Shown in pieces: positions 39,146 through 55,200 of a stretch of 64,000 bases of DNA. The first letter of the stretch is position 1. Each line of letters opens with the position of its first letter. The stretch covers positions 62,001 through 126,000 of the forward strand of contig WIXG01000150.1 in the NCBI GenBank assembly GCA_009869945.1, given 5' to 3'. The notes under the pieces are model-generated. The model was not told the origin of the DNA, made no database searches, and was given only the letters and a program-made list of their open reading frames with translations. The translations under genes were made by a program, and so were the position numbers. This stretch comes from Mesaphorura yosii. Taxonomy: Eukaryota > Arthropoda > Collembola > Poduromorpha > Tullbergiidae.

Positions 39146-41834
39146 TAACGTACTTGGGGCCTGGAAAACTGAAAAGGTTAAAGATCAATACTGAAATCTC
39201 TGTTTATACCTCTCAATGGGACATCAAACACTTTCTCCACGTGCGACCCAGGCCTATTCAAAAGGCCAAGGCTGCAGTTTACATTACGTTACGCATTGGC
39301 AATGGGATCTTCCGTTTAATTAGCTGCAACTTTTCTCAGGCAAGTCAGCCATGCAATTCACCGGCAACGGAAACATGTGCATTGGCACCATGCAAAGCTT
39401 CGACGCATTGAACAATAATTGTTGTCGGAAGGAAATTACAGGAGCGGAAAAATACGTAGGAACAACATAAAACTGTCTTTATTTTCCCATATGCCAAGCT
39501 GTATTGTTGTAAACTGGGACAGCGAGGGGCCGTTACTGCTACGATTGAAAACCCGGAGTCGCCGGATTAATTTATTGCGAAGTTTCTGTCTTCTTCCAAT
39601 CGTGTGTGCGTCGAAGACGCCTGGCGCCTGTTCGTTGCTTCCTGTTCCTGTAATCCTGTATGAAAACTGTAAACTATTTTCACGTCACTGTTTTAAAGCA
39701 GAAGTTGAATTGATCTCCGGTCCTAAGTTTTTTAAGCTCCGGACTCCAAACTAAACTCCTATTCAAATCCATCGACCAGTCAATGCTAGGATGCCGCTCA
39801 CCGGGCCAATGGTCATTCAATCATTGTAGAGATACCGATACCAGCAACACTTTTCACTGGCACAAGCACAAGGCCAGGAAATGTTGCAAAACAGAATTTA
39901 ACGATGTTGGAGTTATTCTTGACGTGACTCTGGCTAGTCGAATGCAGAAATTTTGCTTAATCCTCTACTCCAATTCCAAGATGCCCCAGACCACTGAATA
40001 GTACTCTGTTTACACCGGAAATGAATCACATAATCAAAAATCAAGTGAATTCCACGTCATTTCATTTTGCTAATGCTAGTCACGCAATACAACGTGATTA
40101 TAACCTCCGTGCTAGAAAGAGGAAAGTTTAATTTCATTTCCGGATTGTCTACCGCCGTGATACATTGACATTTGGAGTATGAAAATAAAATATGAGAAGC
40201 AGAAAGAATCTTGGCGAACTGGACTCTCAGAATACGCGAGTTCCAGCGCTTGAAATGGAGTTTGGCAGCGAAAACGCACAGCTGTTATGCACAGCGTTCC
40301 GTGAGTCACTGCGAATATTAAATGCAGATCTTGTTACCTTTAATTTGTAGAATCGTTTCTGGGCCAAAAAAGATTCACCAAGAGGCATTTGCCGTGACCG
40401 AGTGACTGTGAGTTTACAAAATAATTATACCGGCGACTCGAGCCCTCGAATAGCGTCTCGCTGTCTTGTTGGCATCATGGATTAAGATTCCGAAAAATTG
40501 GGTTAGTGTCAGTGAAATCGGTGCATTATCGTGAGAGCTGAGAGGCAGGAATTGCAAAGATTACGTCTCCCGTGTTTAATAATGGCCGTTGTACCAGGCA
40601 AGGAGCAAATAAAGAATTGGAAATGAAATTGAACCGTGTTGAATGGCAAATGACTGGCAGCAGATGAAAGATAATTGAAAAATGAATGGGAAGCCGCAAG
40701 AACTCTGCCTCACCTAGTTTAGCTAGTCGATATCAACAGAGAATGTAATTTACGTGAAAGTTGATGGTGGCGGCGGGCTCAGCGTGCCGGATAAAGTACA
40801 CGCGAAGGCCTGAATTCTGAATATGGTGAAAGAAATTTGAAGCCGGAGTAACGCTCATTGCTCGTTCTACTTTGTCGTTTGGGCATTCATCATCATCACT
40901 TCGTGAGAGGCTAGATGAATATGGACGTGAACCAGTTCGCCAGAACCCCGAGCGTTCGTGTTAGGACGCGCATTCGAAGAGAGGTTGTGATTCTCGCTGA
41001 CGACGTGATGACTGAATAATAGCATTTTTAATTTATTGAATCTCCAATAACTTCATTTTTCTTTTTCCTTTGTCTTGATTCTGTATTTCTGTCTATTTCA
41101 TTTTAGGAGCACAATTCATTCGAAATTCAATTTGGCTCGGTTAACAATGATTTTATTTAAAAAAGCGCGAACAAAGGTTTCGATTCTTTACAATCAATAG
41201 CGTGAGTCCCGTATCAATAATAAGGAAAAGTCACTCATACAGCATACAACACGATGCTATAATTTGGTTCTGGTTCGCGTAAATATTTCCCGGTCTTATG
41301 CGTAAAACGTAAATAGCTGGGTCTGGATATATTTCTTGAACAAATGACCACCCCTACGCAATGCCGGCGGTCATTAAAAGTAGAAACAAGATAACGCTTG
41401 TATTTATTGGTAATTTGAACTCAAGTACTAAATACAAATGTAAACTATCTAATTAGCTCTTGAATCTTGAGGCAATGAGATTCGCTGAGAGTACTAAAAG
41501 TGTATACAACTCTTCTAGTGTTGAGACAAATGACAGTGACATTAGCCGCTGTTTGCATGTTCTGATGACATTACCGAGCGCCCCAAGGGCAAGAATGAAA
41601 GGATTGCGTGTCCTTTGTATTGATAAGGTTGAGTGATTGATAATTTGAATTACATGGCTGAGAAACATTAACGCAATTGACGCTATACGCAATAAATGAA
41701 CAAATCAGTTTCAGTGTCTGACAGTAATTTAGTTTGTCAACTCTTTGATTCGAGTCTGGGCCGTAGTCGTAGTCTCAGAAGCTCAGGATTCACTGCGTGC
41801 GCAGTGCGCACATGCCGCCGGTCTTTACTCCAGT
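39146..41834. other. Intergenic between the solo LTR and the arylsulfatase gene
   Basis: No gene or clear repeat recognised. The open frames here (up to about 110 codons) have no family resemblance. The right end leads into the arylsulfatase promoter. Confidence 0.5.
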
Positions 41835-41840
41835 TATAAA
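41835..41840 (+). promoter_or_regulatory. Possible TATA box of the arylsulfatase gene
   Basis: TATAAA lies 79 nt upstream of the predicted start codon, which would put the transcript start near 41866. No strong initiator is seen, so this is tentative. Confidence 0.35.
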
Positions 41841-41913
41841 CTTTAACCTTCTCTGCTTTATAATTGCAACGTAGTAGGTTTATTTTGGTGAAGTATTGGT
41901 GATTGACTTAGAA

Positions 41914-44841
41914 ATGACGCCTCCTTACAAGGTTTTGATAATTTTGTTCTGTGCTGTTATTTGTGTCCGATCAAAGAAGCAGGCACGCAAACCGAACATC
42001 GTCATCATTGTTGCGGATGATGCGGTATGCCCCTTGCCTTACAAAATATGTACTCGTACCTGAGTAGTGCTTGTTGATAGTTGATACCATTTGCAGTGTA
42101 AGCATCCGAGCTTTCTTTTGTGCCAGGGCTGGAACGACTTCAGTTTTCATGGCTCGCCGCAGATTCCAACTCCAAACATTGACGCCCTGGCTCTGAACGG
42201 AGTAATTCTGAATAATTACTATGCGTCCCCGCTGTGCACTCCTTCCCGTGGAGCTCTAATGACGGGAAAGCATCCAATTCATATTAGTGCGTTGAGAAAT
42301 ACGGCACAAGACGCTTTACATTTCTCTCTGATCACAATTTCACAACAGTTGAACAGTTTACTTTAACGACTTTTGTCAGGATTGCAGCATTATGTCATTA
42401 TGGGCGGCACTGAGGACGGATTACCGCTGGAGGAAAAGATTTTACCGCAGTACTTGAAGGAATTTGGCTACTCAACGCATTTGATTGGGAAATGGCATCT
42501 GGGGCATGCTAGAAAGGAATACACTCCAACTTACAGAGGATTTGATTCACATTTTGGGTACTGGCTTGGAGTTCAAGATTATTATGATCATTTCATGAAG
42601 GACAGGGTAAAACTGAAGGACGCGGCACCAGTGAACGATGAACTAATGTTCAACGATTAATGTTGTGACTATTTCTTTCAGTATGGAATCGGGTACGACT
42701 TTCGGAGCAACATGACCGTGAACTATGATGTGTTTGGAAAGTATAGGTATATCAATTGATTCAATTGCCATCTTAAATCTTTCATACACCTAATTGTGAC
42801 CTCGTGTATGCAGTACGGATATCTTCACTGAAGAGGCGGTCAGATTAGTTGATCTACATTCGCCTGATGTCAGTGAAAAACCTTTATTCCTAATCATCAA
42901 TCATATCGCTCCGCATTCTTCCAGCCCTTATCGGCCGCAGCAAGCGCCCGAAGAAAATATCAACAAATTCAACGACACCATCCAAGACATCAACAGGCGC
43001 ATGTATGCAGGTTCAGAGCAGTGCTATTTCATGCAACAAGAACAGCCTTATTATTCTTATTGAATCAATTACACTATATTCCTTTGCACGATCTCACAAA
43101 GGTGTCGTGGACAAATTGGACGAGTCAGTTGGTCTGGTGGTGGAAGCCTTGGCTAGGAATGACATGCTAAATGATACAATAGTTGTGTTTACAAGCGACA
43201 ACGGAGGAGCGCCGGAAGGGTTTGACCTGAATTACGGCTCCAATTTTCCATTGCGCGGTGTAAGCCCAGTTTCCATTCTTCACCCAACGTTCCTTATGAA
43301 TCATAACGATTGCTGCAGGTCAAGAATACTCTTTGGGAAGGAGGCATTCGTGTCTCGAGTTTTGTTTGGAGCCCGCTGCTCAACGGCTCAAATGCGGTAA
43401 TGAAAAATTTGATGCACATTCAAGACTGGCTTCCAACACTCTTCGAGGCTATTGGTTAGTCCCCTGCAAATGTTGCTCATGCCTGGTTTCTAAGCATCTA
43501 ACGCATAATTTGGGTCTACGATCAGATGCTCCATTTCCATTTGCTCCCAGGATCTTTCCTCCACGGTCATTTACTACACTAGGACGAATGCTCGAAGACC
43601 CTTTGCTACAAATATAGGCCTTTGTTCCAATGTACATGTCTTACAAGGAAAACGTGTTATGACGTAATATAAAAGTATTATTACGCTGCTGCCATTCACG
43701 ACAAAACATTAAGTGGGTTACTCTTCGAACTCATACGTCAAACACCTACCGAAACCCCCAGAGGGTGATTGCGTATGAGTTAAGGAATATATACAAATGC
43801 CCAGGCCACGACACTAATTTCCGAATTTTTGCTGTAGAAATTGGCTTCAGGTAAAACATGAGTACATGCCACGTTTGAGATTTGTTCAAAGATATTCGCA
43901 CACTAACGACTGGATTTCCTAAGTTTTACTAATATTTTTTGGTTTTACATTTTGTTACCTTATTTTTCTTGTAATAAACTGAACATTGGAGCAAAGGGTC
44001 TTCGAGCATTCGTCCTAGTGTAGTAAATGACCGTGGAGGAAAGGCTGGGGAGGAAAGGTCCTGGGAGCAAATGGAAATGGAGCATCTGACCAACCACGAT
44101 AATTTGTGCCTGCCATCGTCGTAGGTGAGGATCCATCTGAACTTGAGGGCATCGACGGACAGAGCCAGTGGGGAATAATGAAAGGAGAAAGCAGCACAAC
44201 TGAAAGTAAAGCCGGTGTTAACGCTAATTACAGACTTGAATTACTTCACAACATTGACGACATTTACAATAACTCCGCTATTCGAATGGGGCAGTGGAAA
44301 CTAATACAAGGTAAAGTGGAATCTTGCTCGATAAGAGTAATGAACTAAGAAGTCTACGCATTCACAACCTTCAGGCAACACGAGCGTCCGAGATCTAGCT
44401 TGTGGGAGTGTGCCCTGGGACAACTGGTACGGACCTTCCGGAGAGCTTCCAAATACAACTGTCCACGACCTGCTACCGCAAATAGTCAGCAGCAGGGCGG
44501 CTATGTCGCTTATTTCGTCCGGATTCATGCTGAGCGAGTCCAAGATGCGAGAAATGCAGGAGGATGCTCAAGTTCGCTGTGGACCCGTCCCACCCAGTGC
44601 TAATACCTCCTGTGATCCGTACAGCGCCCCCTGTCTGTTTAACGTCGTCGAAGATCCTTGCGAGTACAAAAACTTGGCTGATGAGCAACCGGCCATCGTT
44701 AACGCGTTGCTAGACGCTCTACGTGTCTACAATAGTACGGCAACCGTTCCCATTCCTAGATTTTACAATATGGATAGCATTCCTTCAAAGTGGGGTTATG
44801 TTTGGACGAATTGGAAAGACTTTCTGTGGAATGAAGAATAA
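41914..44841 (+). CDS. ARSB: Arylsulfatase B-like sulfatase
   Basis: Lysosomal or secreted sulfatase that hydrolyses sulfate esters, with N-acetylgalactosamine-4-sulfatase (ARSB) as the closest family type. Nine exons, 41914-42024, 42127-42286, 42380-42606, 42682-42746, 42814-43010, 43102-43259, 43319-43454, 44125-44310, 44375-44841, join to 568 aa (human ARSB is 533). Residues 1-20 form a signal peptide. The metal site ADD is at about residues 34-36. The formylglycine motif CTPSR starts at C74, so the enzyme should be activatable by FGE. Other family marks are [24 protein letters not shown] (metal ligands), LWEGGIR and LLHNID. Intron 7 (43455-44124) carries a large inverted repeat. The stop codon lies within an AATAAA (44837-44842); another signal is near 45043. 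The exact substrate cannot be told from sequence. Confidence 0.93.
43522..44089. repeat. Near-perfect inverted repeat in arylsulfatase intron 7
   Basis: The left arm 43522-43607 (86 nt) matches the reverse complement of the right arm 43990-44089 (100 nt) at all but one aligned base; the right arm has one extra 14-nt block made by local duplication of a CTTTCCTCC unit. The spacer is 382 nt. Weaker inverted similarity continues inward (ccaatgt...ttacaag on the left, its complement on the right). The arms start 67 nt after exon 7 and end 35 nt before exon 8, so the primary transcript could fold this intron into one long hairpin. No clear target-site duplication was seen. Confidence 0.9.
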
Positions 44842-45483
44842 ATTGCAGTTGTTACAAGTCTTGAGTCTTGAGCTTGATTGTGCGGTTCATAAGCTTTGCT
44901 CTTGTTTAAAACGGTACGAGCTTCACACATGCTGAGATAAGATTACCTATGTGTTGCGATCCGGATTAAATTGGATTTATCTTTGTCTTACATTTGCATG
45001 AAACACGATTCACTCATTACAATTGCACATGATTACATCTGCAGCAATAAACAGTTATGCAATTCTTTCATTTAAGTCGGATTATGGGGAGGTTTGAAGG
45101 TTGAAGAACACGAAAGATAGTTGTGACAATTCGTATGAAGAAATCAAAGTCTTCAAGGTATACATACATAAAAGACTTTGCTTCCCTATCAGACAGCTGG
45201 GCATGTGGATGAAGCTTGTTCTATAGTACCATTCAAGATAAGAAAAATTACAAGGTGAAATTGATAATATCATTACTGAATTAGTGAGTAAACGTATGCA
45301 TAATAGTGTGGGGTGAGATTTTCTCTGGTTGACTCATTCAACCTTGGCTGACTCTCCATATGATTTCCAGTTTCAGTTCCAGTGCTTGGTTTTTGCGGAT
45401 AAACCCAGCACCTGATTTAAGCAGCTTCTCATTTCGACTATAATCTGCTAACGACTTCCTAAACTAGTCTTGTTGGTTTCAAA
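44842..45483. other. Intergenic between arylsulfatase and DCXR
   Basis: Arylsulfatase 3' UTR with a second AATAAA near 45043, then about 400 nt upstream of DCXR. No gene was seen. Confidence 0.6.
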
Positions 45484-46227
45484 ATGGATATCAAATTCAC
45501 TAATCGACGCATTCTGGTGACTGGTGCTGGTCGAGGAATTGGCCGTGACCTCTGCAAAGCATTGGCAGCAAGTATTGGCAACGGCAAAGTGTTCGCACTG
45601 TCAGCAACTAAAGAAACTTTGGATTCGCTGGTCAAAGAATGTCCACCGGGTACAATTCATCCAATCTGCGTCGATTTAGCGGATTGGACTGCAACGCGAA
45701 TGGAAGTAAGCAAGATTCTGCCAATTGACGGTCTCGTCAACAATGCAGCCGTTGCTGTATTGGATTCCTTCTTCAATGTCAGACCAGAAGACTTCGACAA
45801 ACTGTTCAACGTCAACGTTAAAGCTGTCATCAACGTGAGTCAAATTGTTGGAGCAAGCATGAAGCAGGCTGGGAAGGGATCCATTGTCAACATCAGCTCG
45901 CAAGCATCTCAAGCGGCACTCCAAGACCATACAGTTTACTGTGGGACGAAGGGCGCGCTGGACATGGTTTCGAAGTGCATGGCTCTTGAGCTGGGTCCGC
46001 ACAATATTCGAGTCAACAGCGTGAATCCAACCGTGGTGCTCACGGACATGGGCAAGCTTGGGTGGGCGGATCCAGCCAAGGCAGGACCGATGAAGGCCAA
46101 AATTCCAATGGGAAAGTTTGCTCAAGTTGAGGACGTGGTTCATCCAATACTCTTCCTGCTCAGCGACAAGTCGGACATGATCAATGGAGTCACACTGCCA
46201 ATTGATGGTGGCTTCCTGGCCTGTTAA
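45484..46227 (+). CDS. DCXR: L-xylulose reductase (short-chain dehydrogenase)
   Basis: NADPH-dependent reductase of the SDR family converting L-xylulose to xylitol in the uronate cycle and reducing dicarbonyls; the family forms tetramers. A single uninterrupted frame of 247 aa, close to the 244 of the human enzyme. The cofactor motif TGAGRGIG is at residues 13-20, NNAAV at 86-90, the catalytic serine region NISSQ at 136-140 and the catalytic pair Y152 and K156 (YCGTK). The family tail IDGGFLAC is intact. It is the only conserved gene in the window with no intron, which could reflect an old retrocopy. It converges with cathepsin L, 102 nt between stops, with overlapping poly(A) signals. Confidence 0.95.
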   Translation: MDIKFTNRRILVTGAGRGIGRDLCKALAASIGNGKVFALSATKETLDSLVKECPPGTIHPICVDLADWTATRMEVSKILPIDGLVNNAAVAVLDSFFNVRPEDFDKLFNVNVKAVINVSQIVGASMKQAGKGSIVNISSQASQAALQDHTVYCGTKGALDMVSKCMALELGPHNIRVNSVNPTVVLTDMGKLGWADPAKAGPMKAKIPMGKFAQVEDVVHPILFLLSDKSDMINGVTLPIDGGFLAC

Positions 46228-46255
46228 AACAATGTTAATCTCCTACTTGCAATAT

Positions 46256-46296
46256 TTTATTTTGTCAATCGTCAATCAGAAAGTCGTAATAATAAA
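46256..46296. terminator. Overlapping convergent poly(A) signals of DCXR and cathepsin L
   Basis: AATAAA for DCXR lies at 46291-46296 on the plus strand. For cathepsin L the nearest AATAAA on the minus strand is at 46261-46256, already past the DCXR signal. If these are used, the two transcripts overlap antisense in their 3' UTRs. Confidence 0.55.
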
Positions 46297-46329
46297 ATCA
46301 AGACATGTGCAATGAATCTGCACTGAAAA

Positions 46330-47719
<1,390 letters not shown>

Positions 47720-49123
47720 GACGGCACCTGCACAATGTATCCCTGGAACAGTTTAAACCTTTAAGTTGCACGTTTATTCTTCAACGATGGGATGCACAAA
47801 ACTGAAAACAATTGCAATTTGGTCAGCCTTGAATGTAGCAAAGCTTAATTCTGGAGAATGATTTCATGCGAAATTAAAGTACCGTACAAAGAGGTACATT
47901 TGCGATGTGTCATCAAAATTGAAATAGTACAAACCATACGATGATGGCCACAATGGGAAATGCAACATTTTGCAAAATGCAGATTAGATAAAAACAATTT
48001 TCAAGTACTTCCATGAGCGTGAGTCGTGCGCAGAAGACACATGCACAATGCTTGCAGAACGCAGAATTTACATTCAAACGAAACGAAGAAAAACGAAAAA
48101 CTGACTCAGTAGGGCTGATTTAGCAGTAAAATGCTCTTCTTTTGCTGGGCGTTTCAATTTCTCTTGCAAATCGAAGGTTCATCCAAGAATCCAAGACGCA
48201 ACAGGACGGCATTGCTCTTGACATTAGAATTGGAATGATTACGAATTACGATGACTTATGACACAATGCATGGTAAATGTTCGCCGAGCTGTATTTGTAA
48301 ATATTTCGCAGACGAAACAAACAACAAGCTCATTGACGACTGTAATCATTATGATCCTGATACTACGCGAACATTTTGCAAACACGAAGCACCATCTTGC
48401 AGTGGACCAAAAGCAGTCGACAGTGTACGTACATTTAACTAGGAAGAACTTTCTAGTCCTAGCCTGTTCTCTTGCCTTGTTGTCGTCAACAGTATGATAC
48501 GACTACAACTGCGTACTAACTCACTTCCAAGTCCAATACGTTTTATGCAGTCTCATTCTCCGTACATAGCCATAGCCTTGTGCCTGTGCCTGTCCTGTGT
48601 ACTTTGTACGCGTGCATTGTAGTAGTAGACAGAAAGTGAATGACACATGAAGTTAGCCAGCCAGCCTTTCATCATAATTTGCGTTCAACACCTGTGCAGT
48701 ATGTGCAGTACTGATCATAACTTCGTAACTATTTACGGCTGTGTCGTCGCAATTCTTTTTGTCTAGTTCCTTTGTGTGAAAATCGATTTAATTAAAAGCA
48801 CAGTTGATTGTGAATTGGTAACAAATTGATAGCATTCACCATTCACATTTCAGTAAAACTCTGATAATTTAGTAACGACGTAGAACGGTGGTCTAGCCTC
48901 TGGAACGAGTTCAATTTTTGGCTTTGATACTACGTAATTTAGAATTCATTAGCATCTAAGAAGACTGATCGTTGTTATCAAGATCACTATTTCACTATTA
49001 ATTCATTGGCACTCTGTAAAGGAATCAAAAGGCTGACATTTCACTACAGTCGACATCAACAGAGAACTCATCTTAGTTGGTGGTTGTTTATCAGTTTCTT
49101 GCTTGCTGGGCTGAATTTACAAA
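47720..49123. other. Divergent intergenic region between cathepsin L and Rpt6
   Basis: Contains the upstream regions of both genes. A minus-strand 5' UTR intron for cathepsin L is possible (an acceptor-like tgtgcag just before its ATG). The overlapping plus-strand frames at 48251-48497 show no family resemblance. No further gene was seen. Confidence 0.5.
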
Positions 49124-51388
<2,265 letters not shown>

Positions 51389-52290
51389 TTTACTTAACAA
51401 AACGTATTTAATATTTATAATCTAAATTCAAGTGTAAATAAACTTCAACAATAACACTAATTAAATATGTACACTTAATCAGAATCATTTACTTTTCTTT
51501 TAACCTTGTAAACTAGATGCATATGTGATAAAGGTGTGAGTGTATTCTAGATGAGTAGAATCACTTTAATTTGAGAGGACGAATGGTTGAGTGTGTGTAG
51601 AATTGGATCTTTTAAGTGAGTTATCTAGCAGCAAACACCACGAAATTACTAGTACTAAATATTCGTAACTCAATGCATCAATAAAAATGAATTTTGTGGA
51701 ATTCCGAACACTTCCTCCGAGAGTTTCTCGTCGCTGATTTATTTATAGTAAAATATATTTGACAAGAGGGGATATCAACAAGATTTCGGATACAGCTCTA
51801 ATTTCCACCTAATCTGACTATAAAAGTGTATAAGTTGGGCATGTTTAAGATCCTAAACGATTCTTCACGTCTACTTTAAGGAATCTTTGGAATTAATACT
51901 AAATACTAATGTAATTTGAGTTATAAGTTTGAAGTACTACAAGTGGGCTTTAATACTAAATTATTTGGGGCTTCCAAAAAATAGAGGCGGGCGTTGTCGA
52001 AAAACATTATTGCAGGCAACTATGAGCTTTAGAAGATAGAGAGACCGATTGAATTTAAAGTGACTTAGATTGGCAAAGGCTTGAAAATACAGCTGAGCTC
52101 CAAATAAGAAAATGTTTACGGCAAAGAAAGGGCATAAAGAGGTAATGTAGCATTAATCTTGTAGAGACTTATTTAAAGGTTGTCGTATTATGCCATACTG
52201 ATTAAAACAATTAGGCCGGACTACTCTCGATTAAGGATCCATTAGCAAGCCACAGGCGAGTTCAAAGCTTCGTCTTAATTCGCACATTCG
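51389..52290. other. Convergent intergenic region between Rpt6 and the 5-phosphatase gene
   Basis: Holds the 3' UTRs of both genes, including AATAAA for Rpt6 at 51437-51442. It is AT-rich. No gene was seen. Confidence 0.6.
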
Positions 52291-55200
52291 TCACAAATCA
52301 TCGCCGTAGTCTTCATTGACAAGGAATTGGTATACAAAGGCTTCTTTTTGTCTCTCAGACTTTGAATTTGGTTTGGACTGATGGTGAGGATCATGTAGCA
52401 TTACACGTCCGAAAAGAACAGCTGAAAATTAATCAACTTTTTGAAAACATATCCAAACGGGGGCGGACTTTCATAAGAAATGTACAAACCTAAGAATTTT
52501 GGATCCAGGCCATTCTTGTCTGAATGAACAAGCAGTTCCCTCAGGAAGGAGCACAGGTACACAAACACGTTTTTGTGTGCAGGTGGAAGCTGATTCAGGA
52601 TCTGCATATAGAAAAACGTGATAATGCCTCTTCACCATTCTAACGAATCGATTCTTACCATTTTGCAGTGAGCATAACTGGAGGCTGATTCGATGCATTT
52701 TTGGTGGTACTGGAAAGGCACAACGGGTTCGGGAAATGACTCCAGTAATAACAGTAATACTTCGGCAACAGAGTCAATGCCACCAGCTAAATTGATAAAA
52801 TGAAATGAAATGCCAACAGTACTGAATAGGTCCAAAGAGGTGCTTACGCATTGAACTATTCGGAATTTCATCAAGCCAATCCCTGATTTGAAGAATTTCC
52901 TCATTTAAACCTGACTGTGAAAATAGAGGCTTCTGCATTCCAGTCCGGAACAGACGATCCACAACAAACCACAATTCTTTAGGAATGTCGTAGTAGTTCA
53001 TTGGCATTGCTCCCTTTTCCTGTCGTCAAATGCATCATTAGATGGTGGCATCAATATTTGACTTTGGCCCATGGCCCTTGAGAAGCAAAAAGATCTTTAC
53101 CAGTTCGATAAGCTTTCCAGGCGTAATATGACGAAGGGGTTCCGAGAGATTTACAAGTGAACATATTGAGCAGCCAAAGACACTTCTTTCGTATTCAGCA
53201 AGTATCGTGATAAAAATATCTTTTCCACCCTCCAAATGAATTACTAAAATATCATAGAGTGTGTCCTTCCCAACATTCAAGTTTGCAGCACTTTTCTTGT
53301 CGACGTACACTTCCAGCTTTATTTCACACGATTCTCCTGCAAGAGCAACAGGCAAGAAGAAATTAATTCAATTATGGAACTTGATCTTAAACAATGTAAA
53401 TCTCACCAGCAGGAATAAAGGCAGACATGGGTTCTATCGTTAGCCAGTCCTTGCAAACTGACATGTCATTCAATTTGTTGATAAAGTCCAAGCGCACTGC
53501 GAACTGTATAAGAAACAAATTATTGACACTAGAAAATTCTGAAGAGGGGCGTGCATGGACCTTTCTAACTGTACCTGCCCAATGTTTCGCACTGTGAACT
53601 CTCTTCGTACCGGTTCGTAAAACTTGACAACGCCAAAATTAATCTCATTCCTATTCGAGTGCGACAAATTATTGGCGTTCGGGATATCGACTTCGACGTG
53701 TGGTAGACACTTGTTTTCCTCTTTATCCAACCATTTTAATGCTTCCTCGTAGTACTTTCTATACCTGGCACTATTTATCACCTTCGCCTAAACACAAAAT
53801 GTTTCATTATTCAATACCATTCAAGCCGGATACCGTATAGAAAAAGAAAGTTTACCTTGGAGTCCATGTACGCAGATACCGGTTTGTGATCACTTAATTT
53901 GTACGAGGATATTGAGACGTAATCGAGCTGGCTAATATTCCTGCCTTTCCATAGTATCCTATCACACCATGCTGGTGAGCGATTCTTTTCACTGGAGTCC
54001 CAGTTATCAGTGCCCGGATCATATTTATAAGTAGGTCTGAACGTGATCGGTCCCTCCTCAAAACCTTTAAACACACATTCCAGCTTCATTTGCTCCTTCA
54101 GCTGATCGTACTTCAAAACGTCTGCATATCTCTCATGCTCAATTAGCCGCTTAGCTTTATCGACGTCAAGCGATGTCGGGTCAATGCGGTAGTTCATGTC
54201 ACCAAACCAGAACACCTGACTGCAAGAAGAAGGGCATATTCTTCAGTTACTTTCATTTCTGAGTCAAGGGACGCAAAGGAACTTACTCGTGATCTTTAAT
54301 GTGTAGGATGCCCAATCCAATTTGGGACAAGTCGAAGGCCAACCTGCTTAATATTTGTTGATAATCCTGGTTTCTTCGATAGTATTCTTCGACATGCGCA
54401 GCAAGATGGCAATTCACAAAGCAAATGGAGGTTTCCTCCAAATCAAATCTGACGGCAACACCGCCTTTATTTCCCTGAAAGTTTAGTAATTAAAAGCCTG
54501 TTGCTGTTTGCTTTTCAGATTTCTCACCATTCTGCCGAGAATTCCGGTTCCCACATATTCTCCTTGAACGTTGTGCAATGAGCGGACTAGCTCCTCCTTT
54601 ACGAACACAATTAGCATCATTCCGACCAGTCTAATTAATTTGACTTTCTTGTATTTCGCCTTCGGGTGCAGACCCGCCCGCACGGCCCGGCTAGGATAAT
54701 GGAAATACCATGAATGTCTTCATTACATTACAGGCATCTTCATTTATCAGAGAAAAAGTTCTATGTACTTACAACCACTCATGCTCTCGGAGACTGTCGT
54801 TAAATAGAAACGCCTCCTTTGACAAGTCCAGTTCTTGGAACCCAATCGCGTAAATATCTGGCGGCTCGGGGGTCCTTGCGAGCCACTCGGATAAGCAAAT
54901 ACTTCCAGGGCTTTGGCCATTGACATTCCAGGTGGCAATGTAAATCTTGTAATCAATTAAGTCACTGTACAAGTCCTTTTTGGAGTCTAGAATGTTTTTA
55001 AGTATGAGCTCTCTTCCTTGCACTAAATTTAGTCCTTGTGACTGCGATGGAATTATTAATTTGTCTTGTCGGGCTGCACCCAAGCTGACGTCGTCTTCGT
55101 CTTCATCACTCTGAAATCAAAAGGCATAATATTAGAGCCATGTAAGCAAAAGTTAGTGATTTAACATCTTTCCTCAGGCTACACTAAAGTGCAAGTACCT

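Noticed and set aside
43333-43637. Open frames in arylsulfatase intron 7 with similar peptides on both strands
   Set aside because: The peptide similarity comes from the inverted DNA repeat and not from coding sequence.
45676-46143. 155-codon minus-strand frame
   Set aside because: Antisense shadow of the DCXR coding frame.
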